This document shows positions 1 to 10,405 of a stretch of 64,000 nt of DNA, in pieces. The notes below the pieces were generated by a model. That model was not told the DNA's origin and searched no databases. It was given only the letters and a program-made list of their open reading frames with translations. The stretch is taken from the NCBI GenBank assembly GCA_026874595.1, contig CM049314.1, positions 70,014,300-70,078,299 of the forward strand. Reading direction: 5' to 3'. Within the stretch, counting starts at the first letter, position 1. Every line of letters starts with the position of its first letter. This DNA comes from Sipunculus nudus (Eukaryota > Annelida > Sipuncula > Golfingiida > Sipunculidae). Position numbers and translations under genes: made by a program.

Positions 1-49
1 TATATCTCAATGATTGATGCATGGATCGCAATGAATCTTGTTTGAAATT

Positions 50-340
50 TGTTCATGACCAGTTTCATCAGTTCCGAGATACTGGTGGAGCCACCTGTAT
101 CTAATCTATTTTTAAACATTTTTTTCTTATATTTTAAGACTGCCAAAATACAAGGTGTCAGTTTTTTAGGCGTATATATATCAGCTGTTGCCCTGAAACA
201 TCATGTTTTTTTAAATCATGACAAGTTTAGGCACCTCTTGATTATGCCGTTGCTCTTTAGTAATGACCCTGTCATTCTTTTTGTATGTCCGTCGATTTCA
301 CACGACCAACTTCTTTAAAAAGATTTTGTGTTAATTTAAA
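50..340. repeat. ~157-bp dispersed repeat, first unit
   Basis: The block starting GACCAGTTTCATCAGTTCCG, followed by a CTGGTGGAGCCACCTG segment and a CCTGAAACATCATGTTTTTT segment, matches in order the units at 2.1-2.3 kb and 2.6-2.8 kb. The second start (CATGACAAGTTT near 216) lies about 160 bp after the first. The open frame here is a by-product of AT-rich repeat sequence and shows no protein family. Confidence 0.45.
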
Positions 341-379
341 CCAAATGTTTCATCCCAAACTTCCCCACTAGCACATATG

Positions 380-1790
380 ACTCACCTGTTAATAGTTAAA
401 GAAGCCTTTTGAGTTTGTGGTCACAAAGTCAAAGGTCAAGGTTACAGGGGTCACCTGTCTACTAATTAGTTTCCTATAATAACTTCAATTCGGATTGACA
501 TATGGATTTCCGACTTTATTTGTTTATGACCCACCACTTATGCTAAAATTAAGTAGATTTTGGGTCATGAGGTGAAAGGCCAAGCTCATAAGACCCTTAT
601 TCAAGTCATTACTGCAATTTCAGGCAAACTTTTTTATCCCATCCCTTTTATCTTGATAAAATGGCTCACCTGACAATAGGGAAAGGCCAGTTGATTTTGA
701 TGTCACAAGGTAAAAGGCAAAAGTTTACAGAAGCTTTCAGTCTGAAAATATTTTGCCAAAACTCCAGTTTGGATTAACATATTGGTTTCAAACTTGATTT
801 ATTAACAGTACCACAAGAAAATGTAAGACCTCATTGCTTTTGGGGTCATGAGGTCAAAGGTCAATTTCATTCACTTTTTTAAAAGATTATTCAAGCAATT
901 ATGCTAATAGGGGAAGAAGCCATTTGATTGGGAAGATACATGGTCAAGGTCACAGGTGCCATCTGTTTGGAAATATGGCTCCGGGTGATAACTCGAAATT
1001 GGATTGATATATTAGTTTCAAACTTGGCTTATATATGACCGAAAACAAAAGTTTTGACCTAAGTGATTTAAGGGTCACAAGATCAAGTGTCACAGAGGTC
1101 TGAAAGATAAATTTATTTTTGACTGACAAACTGCTTTCAATCTCAATTTATATATGACTAAACACTAAAGTAAGCACTTAATTGATTTCGGGATCAAAGT
1201 TCACGGTAACAGGACCCGCATCTTAAAAATGATGGTAGATTCGTTTTAAGTAAAAATTTAATTTTAAACCTACCATTCTCCACAAAGCGGAACCCATTTT
1301 TGCTTTTGGTCACAGTTTTAAATGTCAGATCACAGGGCCCATCCGTTCAAATTTAGTTTATGGATGCATTGTAAACCAAACCTTCCGTCTTGCATACATG
1401 GTTAACCTGCCCAAATTGAAATACATCTGTAGATTTTGAGGTCACAAGATCAAAGATCAAGGTCACTGCGGCCGCTTTATAAAATAGAAACCTAGTGGAA
1501 ATATTGAAAGCTAATTTTTTTTACCATAATCTTCCATCGGTCACATAAGGCTCATCTACCAATAGGGGAAAACACTGCTGGTTTTGAGGGAAAAGATTAA
1601 AGGTCAAAGTCACTGCACCCACTTCTAAAACAATCTCGCAGACGCATTTAAAGCCACATTGTTTTATCAAATCCCTCCAAACGTTTTCATTCCAGACTTT
1701 TTTTTCATTTATAGATCGCCCAACAATAGGGGAAGATCCATATTTATTTCCACAACACAAGGTTAAGGTCACAGGGCCAACCTACTGATT
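380..1790. repeat. Degenerate ~140-bp tandem repeat with AGGTCA-like motifs
   Basis: About eleven diverged monomers follow each other. Each holds a purine-rich core of the type GGTCA-CAAGGTCAAAGGTCAAGG, starting near 421, 563, 700, 842, 933, 1072, 1189, 1307, 1438, 1585 and 1752. Between cores a second shared block can be read (for example TTGGATTGATATATTAGTTT near 1000 and close relatives near 490 and 770). Spacing is mostly 117-147 bp. No coding frame runs through the array. The core contains direct repeats of AGGTCA, the half-site bound by nuclear receptors, but this may be coincidental to the repeat. Confidence 0.6.
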
Positions 1791-2114
1791 TATATGCTGA
1801 CAACAAATACAGTCATTACTTTGGACGTCCAATCCAATATCTTGGTACACTACCGAACGCCATCACCGGAGCCATGGAGAGTGCCTCGATTAGTTAATAT
1901 AACTATTTGTACAATCCATGTAAAATAAATAAGTTTATATTTATATTTATTTATCCTAGATTTCAAATGAATATCTTTGTTCAGTAAATTAAATACTGTT
2001 TTTAGTCAGTTCTCTCTGTCCCTGCTTTAGTTCAGTTCTTTATTTGATTTTTTCAAGCATCACTCAGCCTGTACTGGACGTTTATGGTTCTTTTGCGGGG
2101 CCCTTCGTGACCTT

Positions 2115-2800
2115 GCAGTGTTCTAGTTTTATCTGTTCCCGAAGAACGGTTGCCCTACATGCATTTACACGCATTTTCCCTCATATTCTTAGACTTTCAG
2201 ATAACAGTAAAGTTGTCAGTTTTTCATCTGTGTTTTCATCTAGTGTCCTCAAACCTCATATGTTTATTAATCATGACTAGTTTTATTTGTTCCACAGACT
2301 GGTGGCGCCACTTGAATCATTTGCATACATTTTAGCTCGGATAGGGTTTTAAGTTTATTATAGTTTAAAAAAGACAGCATAGTACAAAGGGAAGCTGTGA
2401 TTGCTCAGGGTGGCCAAGCTGCAACTACCAGGTCCTGCTATAGCATAAAAAAAGCTTAACTTTGATATATCAGATGTAATTGTGCCTCCCTTGCTTGGAT
2501 GCTCCACTTCTATATCATGGTTCACGAAATTCCCTGATTCAAACCAAAATATATTTGTTCAATAGTTTAAATCCCTTCCTGATCTGTCAGTATTCTAGTT
2601 TCATCAGTTCCCAAAGAACGGTGGCGTCACTTGTTTTTTTACCCATTTTCCCCTATATTCATACACTTGCCATATCACAGTTAAGGAGTCAGTTTCTCAT
2701 CTTTGGGTTCATCTAGTATTTTGAAACCTCATGTTTATTGATATTGACTAGATTTATCAATTCAGACAGACTGGTGGCGCTACCTGTATTGTTATCAATT
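2115..2800. repeat. ~157-bp degenerate repeat, further units
   Basis: Units begin near 2121 and 2275, and again near 2590 and 2747, each with CTAGTTT(T/C)ATC, GTTCC, then GGTGGCGCCACTTG-like sequence. They continue through CATTTTCCC, a TCAGTTTTTCATCTGTG-like block and a CCTCATGTTTATTAATC block. Spacing inside each pair is 154-157 bp. The pairs are diverged, so this is an old array interrupted by unrelated sequence at 2340-2580. Confidence 0.5.
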
Positions 2801-4140
2801 TTTCACACATTTTTAACACAGCTTACTTTAAGTTAGCTGAGAAATAGCGACGGTTCTTTGCCCGTCGCCTATCCATCCTTCTATATATCCGTCCGTCCGT
2901 CCACCCATCCTTTAAACTAGCACGTTTTGAAACCGTTAAACCTACGAATCAGAAATTTGGCATACTGTAAATTGTCCCCAAGGTCTTCTATCAAACCGAA
3001 ATCTGAGTCACTGCTACTTTGTTTCCTCCAAATTATTAAAAAAAAAACTCAGCATTCAATGAAAAAAAAAATATTGTTAAATTTCCAGACTGCCGACTAT
3101 GAAAAAAAAGAACTAGTGCTGTTTTGTTCAGATTTGGCATAACCATTTCTGTATGTACTGCATTTATTGTGTACATGCATGAAATTAGATCAATATTGCC
3201 TAATTTGCAGTAGTTATGGGGACGAACATTTCAATATCAGGCAAGATATTTACTTACTTTTAATGTTTATTGTTGCAGCTTATTACTGACACAGGCTGTA
3301 TGTTAGTAAACTCATGTTTTTGTTTATATTTAGTGTTCAGAACACATTCTCATCCTACAATTGTTAGTGACGCATAATTTACTTCAGATGTCACCACTAG
3401 GGTGCCACTAGGTGGCGTATTGAGAAGTCGAGTCTGTTATTGCGCACTTTTTGTATTTTGTATTGTCTCCATGCTGGGATAAAGACTATGGACGAAAGAG
3501 TGGAATTTTTGGTTAGTATCCTGTATCATCTTCCTTATTATGCTATATAGACGTTTGAAATATGTGCTTAAAGGACATTACTATGTATCCGTCATAATAT
3601 TGTCAATATTTGTAATTAACTTTCTTATACACATTGTAAATATCAAGACAAATATGAAGCTTGAGCATATCTCCCTTCCTCATACGTGTAAAACTGTGTA
3701 TACCTGCTTACCTGACACGTATTTTTTCACCTCCTTTAAATGTATATTCATTATACGAGTCATTCTTTTTATATGTAATATAAATTGGTTTATGTATGGA
3801 GATATTGTGACTATTCTTAACACTTTAATGAGGAGAGAGTCTTAGACTAACCCTATTACGTAGATACCGCCATGGTTTGAATGAATTGTCGGAGAGCTAA
3901 GATTATGTGCAGTCGGTCATTTACTCGTTATACGAGGAGAGGTATTGGACTGACCCTATCGTGTTAATACCGCTACGCCTTGAATATGGTATGAAATATG
4001 AGTTTAATATTGTTTATAAGCGCTGAATTTCTGTGTATCGATTTCAGCTACATTATAACTGGATCCTCGATATGCTCTGACTGGTTGACTGCCCTGCTAT
4101 CGCACTATGCAGTAAATGATGGTCTTTTTCTTTTATTCCC
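2801..4140. other. Intergenic stretch without recognised gene
   Basis: No homologous coding frame was found. A short CCGTCCGTCCGTCC run lies near 2886. A direct duplication of about 50 bp (GGAGAG..ACTAACCCTATTACGT and its relative) occurs near 3833 and 3936, about 103 bp apart. The sequence CACTAGGGTGCCACTAGGTG near 3392, followed by a region with ATAAAG, could be part of an old LTR or SINE, but nothing decides it. The 101-codon frame at 3540-3845 is AT-rich and matches no family. Confidence 0.4.
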
Positions 4141-4144
4141 TTAA
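4141..4144. other. Target-site duplication TTAA, left
   Basis: TTAA directly precedes the inverted terminus AGGGTACC. An identical TTAA follows the opposite terminus at 10402-10405. TTAA duplications are characteristic of Kolobok and piggyBac elements. Confidence 0.75.
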
Positions 4145-4159
4145 AGGGTACCGGTATTG
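4145..4159 (+). repeat. Left terminal inverted repeat
   Basis: AGGGTACCGGTATTG pairs with 10387-10401 on the other strand with two mismatches. The first eight bases are identical. Confidence 0.75.
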
Positions 4160-4316
4160 GTCATAATAACAATATTAATGGTGCTTTATGTATTACTTAT
4201 AAACAAAAGACGCGCTCATTCAGTAAAAATAACACCACTCAGTAGTATACTGAATAATTTTATCACTTGAATTACCCGCTCGGCCAAAACCAATGGGGAG
4301 CAGCCATTGCCGGCCA

Positions 4317-4330
4317 GAAGTGACGCACGG
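4317..4330 (+). repeat. Subterminal inverted repeat, left arm
   Basis: GAAGTGACGCACGG is an exact inverted match to 10206-10219. Both arms lie upstream of the two outward-placed gene starts (4429 plus, 10104 minus), so they could be transposase-binding or promoter sites. That role is inferred from position only. Confidence 0.6.
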
Positions 4331-4809
4331 TCGTTGATTCCGGGTGCACGCATACGGGTAAACAACGTGTTCAGCAGTAGCTCAGTGTATCAAGATCACC
4401 GGTGAAAACGGCAACAGGAAGCAAAACAATGGCTTGTCACTTTGACGAAGGTGGTTTAAACGGATACCTGAATGAACCAGAGAGGGAGGAGGAGGTTTGC
4501 GAGGACGAGTTCTCGCATTCTAGTGATTCTGAGGAGGAAAATGCCGCCAGAGATGTGCGTGACGGCAGGTCCAAAATGGCTACCACCCCATGGTGCCGAT
4601 GCGGTCATTGCTCTGTCATGCGAACTGACATGGAGTCTTACTGTTGCCAAGAGCATGAACTAATTGCAGACCGCTTTGACGGCTGCATTACGTCAACCCC
4701 TAATCTGGAAGAGTATATTCTGCACAAACCGTCCCTGGATGGCCTTCATTGACGGCATGATCCGCAGGTACCTCCGGGGACCAACGACTGAGGGTGACCT
4801 GACGAACAG

Positions 4810-6376
4810 GTTAGTTCCCAGTCAAGTAACTCCAGAACACACAACTCGTGACATAATAGAATTTTATTTCATTAAAATATATCAAGGCAGATTTGCTTGT
4901 ACATGATTTAAGTAAAAATGTTACATAAAATTCTGTTAAACTTCTTAGTCTGCTAATACTCTGCTGTTTTATATCATCTGTCATGGAATATATGTACATG
5001 AACAAGGCCAAGGGTAAGATTCATCCCCAGATCGCACCTGTTAATAGATAAATACCCCATTATGAAACATCCTTCCAGATCAGTGTTCAACAGGTTATTT
5101 CGCATTTTCACTTCTGATTTTTCATAAGTGGGATAAATTAATATTTTAGTATTATTATGAATGGTGAACATTGAAGGTTTGAGGAAAATAATACAAATGC
5201 CAGCCCTGCACATGCGAACACACATACACAGACCCTGTGCAAACAGAACCATCAGACACTGTGATTGATAAACCATAAATATTTATTACCATAAAGTAAA
5301 GTGAATATTACTCTCCATCTCACAAAAAAGTACTACAATATTGTCTTTAAAAGTCAATGGTTGTAACAATATATCCATGTATTCTCATGAAGAAGATCTC
5401 AAACACAACAAAAATTCCGAATGTGCTTTAATCAGGTGCAGATCCAGGATTTTTTGCAGGGGGGGTTTAAAAAAATTGTCTAAAAAAGATGGGAAGGGGG
5501 GGGGGATGTTGCGATCCTTACAAACTCCCATCATGCATAAGATTTGCCTTTTAAAAAAAAGGTTGTTGCTTGAGAGCGAGGAAGGGTCCCCCTCCCCCTG
5601 GATCCACACCTGTTCATATTCTGTTGCATATATGAATAAACTTTATCACAGATAAATTGATGATGAATGAACAAGAAATACATTATGTAACTTCTTTTAC
5701 ATAGGCATTCCCTTTCTTGCCAACATTGAGATGCATCAATTAAGTAATGAATATGTGATCACTATAACAACTGACATGTACAAATATATTGTTCTGGTGC
5801 ACAGTGCATAGACCAAAATTAGCAAATACTTTTGTTCCCCTAAACATTACTTACATTCTAGTAACTACTGCTTATGTGACACATGTCCTAGAGGATAAAA
5901 CCAAACTTAGTAAGTCTGATAGAGAAGAATGCGCAGGGTTCTATCTCTGATCAATACATCAAAATAATGATCATAATAAAAATGAAAATTGAACGTTAAC
6001 CCTTTTGTACATTTACCTGAAGGGTTAACAGGAATTGTAAAAGGATATTTTGTAGATTCCAAGATCTAATGACCCTCATACATATATATCTGCAAATTCT
6101 CTTTTTTACCACTTGTTTCTTTTTATGTATCACACTGTATATCTGTCAGTTTATGTACCATTATCATGAGGGATGTAATTCTCAACCTTTATTACCTGAA
6201 CATGTAAAATATAAATGAAACAAACAGGGAAATTAATATAATTCCTTTTTTTGTACCAGAGACAACATTTTAACACAAAACAAAATTTCTAGTTAGAACC
6301 CCAGCCTTGAAAGGACATCACATGTAAACTTTTTGATGTAAAATATTAATATATGCAATAACTGCCTCTCTTTCAG
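4810..6376 (+). other. Intron of the P2RX7_C gene
   Basis: Bounded by GT at 4810 and AG at 6376. The acceptor has a good pyrimidine tract (CTGCCTCTCTTTCAG). The intron is AT-rich and holds a small inverted-repeat element at 5433-5612. No other feature was seen in it. Confidence 0.65.
5433..5612. mobile_element. Small non-autonomous inverted-repeat element (MITE-like)
   Basis: The left end CAGGTGCAGATCCAGG and the right end in reverse complement CAGGTGTGGATCCAGG match at 14 of 16 bases. Both continue inward into G-rich runs (near 5460 and 5500 on the plus strand, C-rich near 5588). The element is about 180 bp with no coding capacity. No convincing target duplication was found, so the superfamily is open. 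It is nested inside the intron of the P2RX7_C gene. Confidence 0.55.
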
Positions 6377-6786
6377 GCAATACAGGCTCATGGCATACCG
6401 TTGCTTCACGAGGTACATACACAGAGGACAACTGTTGGGCAGACATGTCCGGAGACCATTGCCATCATGTTGTGTGCAGTATATTAGGAAAGCATTTCCA
6501 TCGACTAATGGAGTTTATGAGGGATACAAAGAAATAAGGAGAAGGCAGAACCAGCCAGAAGATTTTATGGACTAACTGTGACATGAGCATTGTGTGTAAT
6601 TTTACATTTTTCAAAGCAATTGTTGTAATTAATATTTATATATGAGTTTATCACATGGTTAAATAGCTTAACTGTTCTTTGTTTGTGCTGTTTGTGCATT
6701 TGTCCTGATATCAGAGTATTTTTACAGGAGGGTCAAGCAGCAAGACAAAGTTATGGTAACATGCATCAACCTAAACCCTGCAAAAA

Positions 6787-9700
6787 CTAATTCATATTTT
6801 GGCCAAATCTTGATGCATGTTTATTCACAAGATCAATTTTGGGTGGTGCCGGAATTGGTGCAATGTTTTTAGCTGCTGGTCTTTTAGAGATTGGTAAGCT
6901 AATTTCTTGTTCTTTAACCTCAATAACCCTAACAAGTAAATTTTTCATGTGGTCATGTTTAGTAGGCTCGTATGTCTTTCTAGCTACCCAGCTATTAGAC
7001 TGTTTTTTCCAGACTTGCCTGAATTTTGGTTCGCCAACCTGACTGCTGCCTTTGTGTGACTGCTTGACCACAGCCTGTTTCCTTCCAACATTAGCATTGT
7101 GGTCTAATGCTGCAAGTTTTACCCTAGCAGACATACAAGGGTAGTCAAACTCTTGTCGCTTTGGGCAGTATACTAACAACTTAGAATGGAAGGTCTCTAA
7201 GCTGCCTAAGCTGCAAAATAAACATAGCTGCCTCAGGTCATGTAATAATTTGGTGTCATGTATTATATCTATAAGTGCCAATAATGTACCCCCTTTTACC
7301 CATTGTTTTCTTTTCTATTGTGCTGGTGTTACCAGACCATTTATGTTTGCCATCAATATGGTAGGTTATACTGGTAAACAGCTCTATGAGCTTGTCTGGA
7401 TTACCATCACACTGGCGTGCAATGAACCACATATGATTGGTGATGCTTTGTGTCCATGGAGCAAGTGTAGAATGTCTCTTTTGTTTTGTCAGCTCTTTTA
7501 GTTTTTTCTGTAAGCTATTTACCATGTGATTAACATCAAATTGATGATGAATGCCAAATATTGGGGTGTATTCTCTTTTCATAAGTGCTCTAATACTAAC
7601 ATGTCTGTCTGTCACAACAGTCCCTACACTAATACCTTGATCAAGGAGGCGGTCTAATGCTTTACAAAAACCCAGTTTTTCCATGGCTTGGGAGCTACTT
7701 GTTTGTGTTACCTGGACAAGTTCAAAATCTACTATTTTTTGGGAAGCACTATCCATAAATGAATAGGTACAGTATTTTGCACTGAATCCTGGACTGTCAC
7801 ATCTGCCATTTCCTGCCAAAGTTAATGATTGGCCTTCAGTGGTCAGCATTTTTAGATGTTCTCTTTGTTCATGTGCCCATTTTTCTTCAATTACGGGAAT
7901 AAGCAATTTTGAGTTTCATACTGTTTTTTCACAAATGAAGGCCATATTTAACAGCTGACTGAAATACTGAACTCTGCTGTAAGATTAACCAGAGAATAAT
8001 ATGCAGGCACTCACTACAAGATTTCCAGCAGAGACTTTAGATCTGCCTTCGCCCAAAAAGGGATGTGCAGACCATGACATTTCAGGATGATTACATAAAT
8101 ACTGTACTTTGTAAATGACATTACAACCTTGAATGACCTTTGTAATGCCATTTACTGGACTGTTACATTCTTTACATTTTGTTAGATTAATCAACTGTAT
8201 CAGACAAGTGTCAAAAACCAAATATTTACTGTCATCAGTATATTGGGATGCATTATCAGAAATTTTGAAAATTTGGGCATCATCATTACTATCATTGTAA
8301 ATATCATCATCATCATCAAAACTGTCATGGTTGGGACACCATGAGGTATCCATTGTTATGCTATGTTCTGGTGACTCGGGGACTGGACTGTAAGAGGGTG
8401 GATTCACAAATGTATTTTCATGTATTGTACATTCTGTAAGGGTATGAGGGATATAAGAGGGTATTATATTTGTTAGTGTGTCATTTGAATGGGTGCCATC
8501 ACTTGATCCGGGTGTAACAAATGTATTTTTGATGGGGGTGGATGTAAGTGGGATGTTTTGTTCTGTACTATGGTAATTGTGATCATGCATTATGTTCTGT
8601 GCATCTGCTGGCTTGGAGAGGTAAACGGATGTATCCTCTTCCAGCATGATGACCCTTGCCTCACATGGAAATACCAGCACAGGATCTGTCTGGCAAGCTG
8701 CATGGCTAACCTGTTGAAAGAAAAGAAATGTCATAAGTTAAAACTTCGTTGAAAATACAGAATTTCAATTGTAAACTATAACCGACAACTGGATTGGCAC
8801 CACTGCTATTGATAAATTAAGTTCAGTGATATTGTTTTTAATTATTTTCATACTGGTTTGGTCACCAGCAGAAATATACCACATGAGATATATATTTTGT
8901 ACTGCCCTGTCCATCATTAGATGTGAGCACTGTGTTAGATGAAAATATTATTTGGTCCACATAAATGCTTATGGACATTATTATGCTCATCTTATCATCA
9001 TCTGAAATAAACTAGTAAGATGTCTCCCACAGAACAGTTTGTTGCTAAGACTGATAAAAAATCAAATAGGTAGGAGTTAAGTAATCAAACTGAATCATGT
9101 ATCTCTCCTCAAAAGCAATCTACATAAAACATTTGTATCTTTTTACTGGATCTGAGACAATTTTTAAGTTTTAATCCTTTGGATTTATTAGCATTAATGA
9201 TGATGTATCTTATCATGTTTGTAAAAAATATTTAAAGTCATGATATTGTAAAGGCAGTAAGGACTTGCATTTGGCTGGTAATATGGATTTGTGACTTCAT
9301 CTTCAGCACATTCTTCAGTTTGAAATGAAGTGGTAGGGGTGCTTTCGGGGGCACTCGAAGCTGAAGCCTCCAGTAGTGCACTGACCATCTGTAATTGACA
9401 TATATGCAATATGGTCAAATTCTTATTTTCTGACCTTTTATTATTTTATATGTTTAAGTCAATGTTACTTACATGTATTTGTATTACACAAATAAAATGA
9501 TGCCACTACTATTTTTCGTTTATTCAAATTTTGTTTATATTTAAATTGAATTAAATGATTGGACTACAATTTTTAAAATAAAGGTAATTATCCCTGAAAT
9601 TTATTACGTGCAACCAATAATATTCAGATGCTTAAATGGTAAAATAATCCATTGAACAAGAGTTTATCACTTGCGCATACAACTCGAACCTATTTAAGAT

Positions 9701-10104
9701 GAATCCAAACATTTTTTATCATGAAACAAAGAAGTGAAGTATCTTACCTTTGCCTCATAACGTTTGACCAGACGCCCCTCTCATTTGTCATCATTTCCGA
9801 CGCTTCTGTGGCCAAATTCAGTGGGAACTGCGTCTGGGTTTAAGCATACACGCTTTGGCTTCGTGCCCATCACTTGATCCCGTATATTGCGCTTGTACCA
9901 GCTCGGCAAGAAGTGGTCTTCGCATACCACCGAATTCCGACCGAAGGGAAAGTTTTTTATCGTGTATCCCGTTCCAAGGTTATGTAGCCAACGTTTTACT
10001 AAATTTATCTTCCTTGCATTAGTTGGTTTCGGCACACAACAGAAATGTTTGCCGGGGTTATTCCGTGTGTTGTTCGTACAACCGAATGCTTTGCACTCTG
10101 CCAT
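6787..10104 (-). pseudogene. THAP-domain Kolobok-type transposase, broken
   Basis: Exon 1 (10104-9748) starts MAECKAFGCTNNT and has a THAP zinc finger: C-X4-C, then a W, then CEDHF and a final P. It ends at a strong donor, AAAG|GTAAGA. Exon 2 starts at 9388 after TTACAG; its end is uncertain. The main exon starts at 8710 after TTTCAACAG and holds a CNSPV cysteine pair, NLVVSACILFSG, a DDE core with GNGRCDSPG, TDRH and HQFDVNH, and later YCPKRQEF. Breaks are an in-frame TGA at 9783-9781 just before the exon 1 donor, TAA at 7987-7985, TGA at 7918-7916 and a frameshift near 7300. The frame is otherwise continuous, so these are point lesions. The first motif reads GNGR; relatives usually have GDGR as far as I recall, so the Asn may also be a lesion. 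The product would bind element ends and catalyse cut-and-paste transposition in the nucleus. Confidence 0.75.
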
Positions 10105-10205
10105 TGTCCGAGGGACGCGACTCAGTGCTGGCCGATAATGCGTTATCTTAGACTGGTGTTTGCAGCACGGCGTCAGTGACCAGTCCACTGCATCCTAGCC
10201 AATCG

Positions 10206-10219
10206 CCGTGCGTCACTTC
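10206..10219 (-). repeat. Subterminal inverted repeat, right arm
   Basis: CCGTGCGTCACTTC is the exact reverse complement of 4317-4330. It sits about 100 bp upstream of the transposase start at 10104. Confidence 0.6.
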
Positions 10220-10386
10220 CCGTGCTGGAACAGCCCATGAAGGAGGCAACATGTCGCTGACCATGCCTGACGGACGGTGCAGTGACTTGAAACTCGCGCC
10301 TTCTTGACAAGGACTCATTAGCAACGTAACCTTACAGAATCACAAGTAACATATGTGATTTTTTTAAATAGCTAATTATTGAAATT

Positions 10387-10401
10387 CACTACAGGTACCC
10401 T
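10387..10401 (-). repeat. Right terminal inverted repeat
   Basis: Read on the minus strand it begins AGGGTACC and mirrors 4145-4159. TTAA follows at 10402-10405. Confidence 0.75.
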
Positions 10402-10405
10402 TTAA
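10402..10405. other. Target-site duplication TTAA, right
   Basis: This is the right-hand copy of the TTAA found at 4141-4144, directly after the terminal repeat. Confidence 0.7.

Larger units (their letters stand above)
4429..6575 (+). pseudogene. P2RX7_C (P2X7 C-terminal-like) domain gene, two exons, one frameshift
   Basis: Exon 1 is 4429-4809 and exon 2 is 6377-6575. The start chosen is the ATG at 4429; an upstream GTG in the same frame is not a plausible eukaryotic start. An acidic Ser/Glu-rich leader is followed by the zinc-binding P2RX7_C hallmark WCRCGHC, then CCQEH. The splice donor AACAG|GTTAGT and acceptor CTTTCAG|GC join TNR to QYRLMAYRCFTRYIHRG, then PLPSCCVQYIRKAFPS and VYEGYKE, which is the usual end of this domain. 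The reading frame changes near 4735: the first part reads to HKPSL, and the continuation (MAFIDGMIRRYLRGP) is in the next frame, so one base has been gained or two lost. The domain is known from the cytoplasmic tail of P2X7 receptors and from many stand-alone invertebrate proteins; the role of the latter is not established. No transmembrane segments are present. Confidence 0.75.
4145..10401. mobile_element. Kolobok-like DNA transposon, complete ends, decayed genes
   Basis: The element is 6,257 bp long. The left end reads AGGGTACCGGTATTG; the right end read in reverse complement is AGGGTACCTGTAGTG (13 of 15 identical). Both are flanked by TTAA. A second internal inverted pair, GAAGTGACGCACGG, lies at 4317-4330 and, inverted, at 10206-10219. 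Inside are a THAP-domain DDE transposase on the minus strand and a P2RX7_C-domain gene on the plus strand, converging toward 6.6-6.8 kb. The TTAA duplication, the AGGG start and a THAP-fused transposase fit the Kolobok superfamily; piggyBac is less likely because its ends start CCC and its transposase differs. Both genes carry breaks, so the copy is probably immobile. Confidence 0.8.

Noticed and set aside
3540-3845. 101-codon plus-strand frame with hydrophobic stretches
   Set aside because: AT-rich sequence gives Ile/Phe/Tyr-rich translation by chance; no splice sites or homology.
4141-10405. piggyBac identity because of the TTAA target
   Set aside because: The ends start AGGG, not CCC, and the transposase has a THAP finger and GNGRCDSPG/TDRH motifs unlike piggyBac.
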